Origin: DASUPK01 sp963736685
GTDB taxonomy: Bacteria > Actinomycetota > Thermoleophilia > Solirubrobacterales > 70-9
Assembly: GCA_963736685.1 (NCBI GenBank)
Contig: CAVTPZ010000018.1
Span: forward strand, 1-64,000
Reading direction: 5' to 3'
Length of the DNA stretch: 64,000 nucleotides
How positions within the stretch are numbered: position 1 is the first letter of the stretch; each line of letters opens with the position of its first letter. Of the stretch, positions 58,884 to 64,000 are shown in pieces. A model generated the notes under the pieces. The model saw only the letters and a list, made by a program, of their open reading frames with translations. It was not told where the DNA came from and did not search any database. Position numbers and translations under genes: made by a program.

Positions 58884-59651
58884 TCAGTGCCGCGGCTCCC
58901 AGCGAAAGTAGCGGACGGCAACCAGAAGCCCGACCAGGCCCCAGGCCGCGACCACTGCCAGGTCGCCCCATTCGAATCCGGCGCCGGTCGTGTGCGGGTT
59001 CCAGACGGTGAACATGGCCTCGAAAAAGGGGCGGATCGGGAACAGGTCGGCGAAGTGCAGGACGCCGTTGGGCAGCTCGTCCTGTGGGATGAAGACTCCC
59101 GAGAGGAAGTAGAGCGGCAGAACCGTCGCGTTGGTGACGGCAGGGGCTGCCTGCGCGGTCGGAATCGCGGCCGCGAGAGCGAACCCCAGGCACGAGAAGG
59201 AGAACGCCCCGACCGCGAGAGTGACCAGCATCGCGGGCAGAGTGTGCGTCGGGATCGTGACGCCGTAGAGCAGCGCACCGATCACGCTGACGAGGACGAC
59301 CATGATCACCGAGATCACCAGGGAGTTGCCGACCCGGCCGGCGACGAACGCGGCCGGGGGCAGCGGGGTGCCGCGCACGCGTTTGAGCTGGCCGGCCTCT
59401 CGCTCGGTCGGCAGGTTGGTGGCCAGCTTGACCGTGGTCGCGGAGATCACCGCCAGCGTGAGGATCGCCGGCACGTAGTAGGTGGCCCCCTTGACGTCCA
59501 CGCCGGAGATGTGGGTGTCCTTGAAGATCGTCGCGAGCAGGAAGAGGAAGAGCAGCGGCAGCAGCGCGGTGAAGAAGACTGCCGCCGGATTGCGCCAGAA
59601 GATCTTCTGGTCGAAGCGGAACTGGTGGAGGACGACCGCGACGCCGCTCAT
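58884..59651 (-). CDS. ABC-2 type transporter permease
   Basis: 255 residues with about six hydrophobic helices and the ABC-2 signature region (ATNLPTEREAGQLKRVRGTPL, in parts; LSGVFIPQDELPNGV). Overlaps the ATPase gene stop (ATGA), forming a two-gene exporter. Confidence 0.9.
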   Translation of the reverse strand: MSGVAVVLHQFRFDQKIFWRNPAAVFFTALLPLLFLFLLATIFKDTHISGVDVKGATYYVPAILTLAVISATTVKLATNLPTEREAGQLKRVRGTPLPPAAFVAGRVGNSLVISVIMVVLVSVIGALLYGVTIPTHTLPAMLVTLAVGAFSFSCLGFALAAAIPTAQAAPAVTNATVLPLYFLSGVFIPQDELPNGVLHFADLFPIRPFFEAMFTVWNPHTTGAGFEWGDLAVVAAWGLVGLLVAVRYFRWEPRH

Positions 59652-60577
59652 TCCGCCGCCTCCCGGCCATCGGCGCCCTCTGTCAGCTCTAGGTAGACGT
59701 CCTCCAGGCTCGGGGAGCCGACGGTGAGCCCCGGCAGCCCCACACCGCGCTCCGCCGCCCAGTTGGTGAGCTCGCGCAGGATGGGAACGGGGTCCTCCGC
59801 GGTCAGCGAGACGGCGCCCGCGTCGATCCGGGCACCGGTTCTCACCGCGAATGGCAGATCGGGAGAGCGGACTCCTTCCGGCAGCCGAAAGCTGATCTCC
59901 GTGCGCCGCTCGCGGTCACCCCCGAGGTCGTCTGGCGCGCCGCTCGCGACGATTCTGCCCGCCGAGATGATCGCGACGCGATCCGCCAGCGTCTGCGCCT
60001 CCTCCATGTAGTGCGTGGTCAGGAAGACGGTCTTGCCGAGGTTGCGCAGCCCGCCGATCACGTCCCAGGCCTGGCGTCGGGCGGAGGGATCGAAGCCAGT
60101 CGTCGGCTCGTCGAGGAAGAGCAGCTCCGGGTCCCCGATCAAGGCGAGGGCCACATCGAGACGCCGCTGCTGGCCGCCAGAGAGCTTCGAGGTCCTGACG
60201 TCGGCCTTCTCCGAGAGTCCGACCAGTTCAACCGTCTCGTCGACGTCCCTCGGGTGCGAGTAGTAGCCGGCGTATTGCTCGATCGCCTCTCGCGGGGTGA
60301 GCTCGGGGACGAGGCTGGACTGCTGGAACACGAAGCCGACCCGGTTGCGCCAGCCGCGGTCGGCGTTCCTCGGGTCCACACCCAGCACGCTCACCTCGCC
60401 GCCGCTCCGCGTCCGGTATCCCTCGAGGATCTCGACGGTGGTGGTCTTCCCGGCGCCGTTCGGCCCGAGGAACGCGAAGACCTCGCCGGCGACCACCTCC
60501 AGGTCGATGCCCCGCACGGCCTCAAAGTCGTCGTAGGACTTGCGCAGCCCCTGGACGCTGATCACCGAGTCCGCCAT
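59648..60577 (-). CDS. ABC transporter ATP-binding protein (DrrA type)
   Basis: 309 residues. Walker A LGPNGAGKTTTVEIL, Q-loop FVFQQSSL, signature TSKLSGGQQRRLDVALAL, Walker B ELLFLDEPTTGFD and switch His TTHYMEEA. A ~90-residue C-terminal extension is typical of drug/lipid exporters of this class. Confidence 0.93.
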   Translation of the reverse strand: MADSVISVQGLRKSYDDFEAVRGIDLEVVAGEVFAFLGPNGAGKTTTVEILEGYRTRSGGEVSVLGVDPRNADRGWRNRVGFVFQQSSLVPELTPREAIEQYAGYYSHPRDVDETVELVGLSEKADVRTSKLSGGQQRRLDVALALIGDPELLFLDEPTTGFDPSARRQAWDVIGGLRNLGKTVFLTTHYMEEAQTLADRVAIISAGRIVASGAPDDLGGDRERRTEISFRLPEGVRSPDLPFAVRTGARIDAGAVSLTAEDPVPILRELTNWAAERGVGLPGLTVGSPSLEDVYLELTEGADGREAAE

Positions 60578-60600
60578 GCGGCGGATGTTATGGACGGCTA

Positions 60601-61542
60601 CTAGCGAGCGGCCGGGCGCGGCTCCAGATCGACGTCCCGGTGGACGAGCTGGAGCTTCACGTCGTCGCGCTTGCCGAGCTCCCGGGCGATCCGGTCAGCC
60701 ACCGTCACCGAGCGATGCCGGCCGCCGGTGCAGCCGACGGCGATGGTCAGGTGCTGCTTGCCCTCCGCAACGTAGGCCGGCAGCAGGAAGTCGAGCAGGG
60801 GCATCAGCCGGCCGTAGAACTCGCCGGCCTGCGTGCCGGACTCGACGTATTCCCGCACCGGCTCGTCGAGCCCGGTGAGCGGGCGCAGCTCGTCGACGTA
60901 GTGCGGGTTAGGCAGAAAGCGGACATCGAGGGTGAGATCGGCATCGGAGGGCGGCCCGTTCTTGAAACCGAAGGTGAGGATCGTCAGCGCGAGCTGGTTC
61001 TCCTGCGCGTCGCGGCCGATCAGCTCGGTGGCGATCCGGCGGCGAAGCGCCCCGCCCGTCAGGGAGGTCGTGTCGATGACGACATCGGCGCGCTCGCGCA
61101 GCGGAGCGAGCAGCTCGCGCTCCTCGCGGATCCCGTCGACGATGCGGCCGCTGCGGGCCAGCGGATGGCGGCGGCGGGTTTCCTTGTAGCGATGGAGCAG
61201 GGCCTCCTCGTCCGCTTCCAGGAAGACGACCTTGAGGTCTAGGCCGCTCGAGCCGAGCTCATCGAGGACCGCCTGCAGGTCCTCGAAATAGTCGCCGCCC
61301 CGGACGTCGGTGACGACCGCGGCCTTCTCCACCCCGCTCCCCTCGTGCCGGAAGAGCTCTCCCAGACCACCGATCATCTTCGGCGGCAGATTGTCGACGC
61401 AGAAGTAGCCGCCATCCTCGAAGGCGGCGATCGCCTCCGACTTGCCCGCGCCGGAGTACCCGGTGATCACCACCAGCTCTACGCTGTGGTCGCGCGGCCC
61501 GGCGCCGTCGCCGTTAGTCGAGGTCGGGGAGTCCTTGGCCAT
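60601..61542 (-). CDS. rapZ: RNase adapter / nucleotide-binding protein RapZ
   Basis: 313 residues. Walker A ITGYSGAGKSEAIAAFED, VDNLPPKM, TSLTGGALRRRI, FGFKNGPPSDADLTLDVRFLPNP in parts, and the C-terminal IAVGCTGGRHRSVTVADRIA. ATG overlaps the uvrC stop (TGATG). In most actinobacteria yvcK and whiA follow; here an ABC exporter does. Confidence 0.95.
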   Translation of the reverse strand: MAKDSPTSTNGDGAGPRDHSVELVVITGYSGAGKSEAIAAFEDGGYFCVDNLPPKMIGGLGELFRHEGSGVEKAAVVTDVRGGDYFEDLQAVLDELGSSGLDLKVVFLEADEEALLHRYKETRRRHPLARSGRIVDGIREERELLAPLRERADVVIDTTSLTGGALRRRIATELIGRDAQENQLALTILTFGFKNGPPSDADLTLDVRFLPNPHYVDELRPLTGLDEPVREYVESGTQAGEFYGRLMPLLDFLLPAYVAEGKQHLTIAVGCTGGRHRSVTVADRIARELGKRDDVKLQLVHRDVDLEPRPAAR

Positions 61543-63455
61543 CAGCCCGCTCTGTGGAGTTGGCGGTGGATCTCGCGAGCGAGCTTACCGGGCACCCCGG
61601 GCACCGCTTCGAGCTCTTCGCGGCTGGCGGTGAGCAGGCGATCCGGCGAGCCGAAATGGCGGAGCAGTGCCCGCTTCCGCGCTGGGCCGACACCGCGAAC
61701 GCCGTCCAGCACCGAGGCCGTCATCGCCTTGTCCCGGCGGCCTCGGTGGTGGGTGATCGCAAACCGGTGGGCCTCATCCCGGACGCGCTGCAGGATGCGA
61801 AGGGCGTCCGAGCTCTTCTCCAGGAGGATTGGGGCCGATCGGCCGGGGACGAAGACCTCCTCGATTCGCTTCGCCAGGCTGACCACCGCCACGCCACGCT
61901 CGGTGAACGGCTCGAGCGCCTTCAGCCCGGCCGAGAGCTGGCCCTTGCCGCCATCGATCACGATCAGGTCCGGGAGCGCGGCGAAGCTCGCGTCGCGGCC
62001 GGAGTCGTGGGGCGAGATGTCGGCCTGCTGCATGTAGCGCCCCAGCCGACGACCCAGCACCTCGGACATGGATGCGAAGTCGTCTGGCCCCTTGCCGTTG
62101 GCTCCCTCCTCGCCGCGGATGTTGAACTTCCGGTAGTCGGACTTCTTCGGGGCCCCGCCCTCGAAGACGACCATCGAGGCGACGGTGTGGGTCTCGCCGA
62201 GGTTCGAGATGTCGAAGCCCTCGATCCGGACGGGAACGCGCTCCAGGCCGAGGGCCTCCTGCAGCGAGGAGAGCGTCTCGACCCGCTGCTGGCGGCGATG
62301 CTCGCGACGCAGCTTGTCCTGTGCCAGAGCGAGCTTCGCGTTCTTCTCGGCGAGCTCGCGGAGGCGGCGCAGGTCGCCGCGGGAACCGACGCGGACCTCG
62401 ACCTGCGCGTCGCGCTGGCTGGAGAGCGCCTCGGCGAGCACGTCCGTACGGTTCCGGAGCTCGGGACCGACGATCACGCGGCCGGGTACCGATGGAGCCG
62501 CTCCGTAGTACTGGAGCAGGAAGGTCTCGGCGACCTCGGCAGGATCGCGGTCGGCCTCCACCGTCTCGTCCTCACCCGCCAGATAGAAGCCCTGCCGCTC
62601 GGCCAGCACGCCGTCGCGGACCTGGAAGACCTGCGCGTTCGCGTCGCTCCCCTCCACCGCGACGGCGATCAGGTCGGCGCTGCCGAGCGAGCCGCCCGCG
62701 ACCTGTTGGCGCTCCATCATCGAGCGGACCGCGTTCAGCCGGTCGCGGAAGAGCGCCGCGCGCTCGAAGTCCTGGGCCTCGGAGGCCTCCTCCATCTTCG
62801 CCTCGAGGTCGCCGGCGATCTCCTTGTAACGGCCGGAGAGGAAACCGACGATGCGGTCGATGTTGCCCCGGTACTCCTCCTTGTCGATGTAGCCGACGCA
62901 GGGCGCCTGGCAGCGCTTGATGTAGTAGTCGAGACATGGAACGCCCGAGCGGCGCCCGGGCTCCGGCCCCTCGCAGGTCCGGTACTGAAAGAGCTTGCCG
63001 AGCAGGTCGAGCGTCTCGCGAACGCGCTTGGCGCTGGAGAACGGGCCGAAGTAGGCGCGGTTCGGTCGATGCCGCTCTCGGGTGAAGTAGACGCGCGGGA
63101 ACTCCTCGTCGAGGCTGACGCCGACGTACGGATACGACTTGTCGTCCCGCAGCCGGATGTTGAACCGCGGGCGATAGCGCTTGATGAAAGCCTGCTCGGC
63201 GAGCAGGGCCTCGGGCTCGTTCTCCGTGACCAGGAATTCGATCGAGTCCGTACGGTCGATCAGCTCCGCCGTGCCTCCCATCCCCGCACCGCGGCCGCCG
63301 CCCTTTCTCGCGAAGTGCGACGCGACGCGCTTCCGGATCGAGTTCGCCTTGCCGACGTAGAGCGCCTCCCCAGCCCTGTTTCGGAACACGTAGACGCCGG
63401 GAGCATCGGGGAGCTCCTTGCGCTGATCGGCCAGCTTCTGGCTGCTCTTCGCCAT
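61542..63455 (-). CDS. uvrC: Excinuclease ABC subunit C
   Basis: 637 residues. GIY-YIG nuclease (PGVYVFRNRAGEALYVGKAN), UvrB-interacting UVR region (DLEAKMEEASEAQDFERAALFRDRL, in parts), RNase H-like domain (EGFDISNLGETHTVASMVVF in parts, LIVIDGGKGQLSAGL) and HhH repeats (LDGVRGVGPARKRALLRHFGS). Complete for nucleotide excision repair. Confidence 0.97.
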   Translation of the reverse strand: MAKSSQKLADQRKELPDAPGVYVFRNRAGEALYVGKANSIRKRVASHFARKGGGRGAGMGGTAELIDRTDSIEFLVTENEPEALLAEQAFIKRYRPRFNIRLRDDKSYPYVGVSLDEEFPRVYFTRERHRPNRAYFGPFSSAKRVRETLDLLGKLFQYRTCEGPEPGRRSGVPCLDYYIKRCQAPCVGYIDKEEYRGNIDRIVGFLSGRYKEIAGDLEAKMEEASEAQDFERAALFRDRLNAVRSMMERQQVAGGSLGSADLIAVAVEGSDANAQVFQVRDGVLAERQGFYLAGEDETVEADRDPAEVAETFLLQYYGAAPSVPGRVIVGPELRNRTDVLAEALSSQRDAQVEVRVGSRGDLRRLRELAEKNAKLALAQDKLRREHRRQQRVETLSSLQEALGLERVPVRIEGFDISNLGETHTVASMVVFEGGAPKKSDYRKFNIRGEEGANGKGPDDFASMSEVLGRRLGRYMQQADISPHDSGRDASFAALPDLIVIDGGKGQLSAGLKALEPFTERGVAVVSLAKRIEEVFVPGRSAPILLEKSSDALRILQRVRDEAHRFAITHHRGRRDKAMTASVLDGVRGVGPARKRALLRHFGSPDRLLTASREELEAVPGVPGKLAREIHRQLHRAG

Positions 63456-63501
63456 AAACGGAAGGGTAGGCTCCGCGTCCCCCCGCCTTAGGAGGTTTGA
63501 G

Positions 63502-64000
63502 ATGACAGAGACCGCAGAGACCGAGGTTCAGCTGCTTGGCAGCGACCCACCCAGGCTTGAGACGCTTGAGATCGAGGTGGACGGCCCGGTCGGAACGCTC
63601 ACCCTGAACCGCCCCGACGCACTCAATGCGATGAGCCCCGAGCTGATCGGCGAGCTGGTGACCGCGGCCGCCTGGCTGGCTGACCGCGCCCCGATCCGGG
63701 TACTGATCATCACCGGCGCCGGGCGGGCCTTCTGCTCCGGAGGAGACGTCAACTGGTTCAAGCGCGGCGTGACCGAGGAGGGCGTGGACCTGCCATCCGA
63801 GGTCAGGCGCGGAGCCGAGGCCCTCCACAACGCCATCATCGACATCCGCCGCATTCCCTACCCCGTGATCGCCGCGATCAACGGGCCGGCCGCCGGAGCG
63901 GGCATGTCCCTGGCGCTCTCCGCCGACATCCGAATCGCCTCCGAGGACGCGTTCCTGGCGATCGCCTACGGGCGGATCGGAGCGGCGCCCGACGGCGGCA
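63502..64000 (+). CDS. Enoyl-CoA hydratase/isomerase, 5' part
   Basis: Partial at the window edge. After GGAGG, ATG 63502 begins MTETAETEV; then VGTLTLNRPDALNAMSPELI, the oxyanion loop GAGRAFCSGGDVNWFKRG, and INGPAAGAGMSLALSADI of the crotonase fold. The catalytic Glu region is just at the end (GRIGAAPDGG); the rest lies outside. Confidence 0.9.
   Translation, partial: MTETAETEVQLLGSDPPRLETLEIEVDGPVGTLTLNRPDALNAMSPELIGELVTAAAWLADRAPIRVLIITGAGRAFCSGGDVNWFKRGVTEEGVDLPSEVRRGAEALHNAIIDIRRIPYPVIAAINGPAAGAGMSLALSADIRIASEDAFLAIAYGRIGAAPDGG

Overview
The window is high-GC DNA with dense genes, many ATGA/TGATG start-stop overlaps and frequent GTG/TTG starts. It looks like chromosome from an actinobacterium, most likely class Thermoleophilia (Solirubrobacterales or relatives). 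Supporting signs are a GSI-alpha glutamine synthetase, a LexA/CGAAC-type SOS box, several SnoaL/NTF2-like genes, secreted proteins with a Lys/Cys-rich basic tail, and a Cys-type CcmE. The class assignment is inference.

Layout. (1) 0.1-7.6 kb: a surface-polysaccharide locus with an M28-like DUF4910 peptidase, SDR, PIG-L deacetylase (multiply frameshifted), glucose-1-phosphate cytidylyltransferase, sugar C-methyltransferase, divergent priming phosphosugar transferase, and a LuxR regulator with a degenerate receiver. (2) 7.8-22.3 kb: ECF sigma factor, response regulator, an acyl-CoA synthetase/MFS/class III aminotransferase operon, ACT protein, thioredoxin-domain DUF255 protein, FAD oxidoreductase, glnA, a Cys-less AhpD-like protein, a RlpA-like protein under a c-di-AMP riboswitch, an SDR and a methyltransferase. 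(3) 22.3-23.8 kb: rnpB, lexA with a coupled zinc-ribbon ORF, and tRNA-Leu. (4) 24-34 kb: secG, cytochrome c maturation genes (ccmI-like/F/E and ccmG/H) split by a CDP-glucose gene pair, and tRNA-Gly. (5) 34-39.9 kb: argS, rlmH, M48 protease, phosphoesterase, lipoprotein and Ser/Thr kinase.

(6) 39.9-52.6 kb is an accessory region and the most unusual part. Short palindromes with a conserved AGCAGCNGCTTT-type stem and one of two hexamer loops (GCATGG or GGACGA) recur between almost all genes. A small tyrosine recombinase gene sits inside a 743-bp segment bounded by 17-bp perfect inverted copies of the palindrome. Every clear copy left of the recombinase has one orientation and every copy right of it has the other. 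Between the repeats lie unrelated genes plus relics: MetF-like, carboxyethylornithine synthase-like, an msrA tail, SnoaL genes and fragments, GlsB-like, beta-helix and Gly-rich RTX proteins, a quinone oxidoreductase, a GNAT-AAA+ fusion, and a CAP-domain protein under a second c-di-AMP riboswitch. This resembles an integron-like or REP-like gene-shuffling platform, but mobility is inferred, not shown.

(7) 52.6-64 kb returns to core genes: tgt, gpmI, tpiA, pgk, gap (glycolytic operon), VOC protein, ABC exporter pair, rapZ, uvrC, and the start of an enoyl-CoA hydratase.
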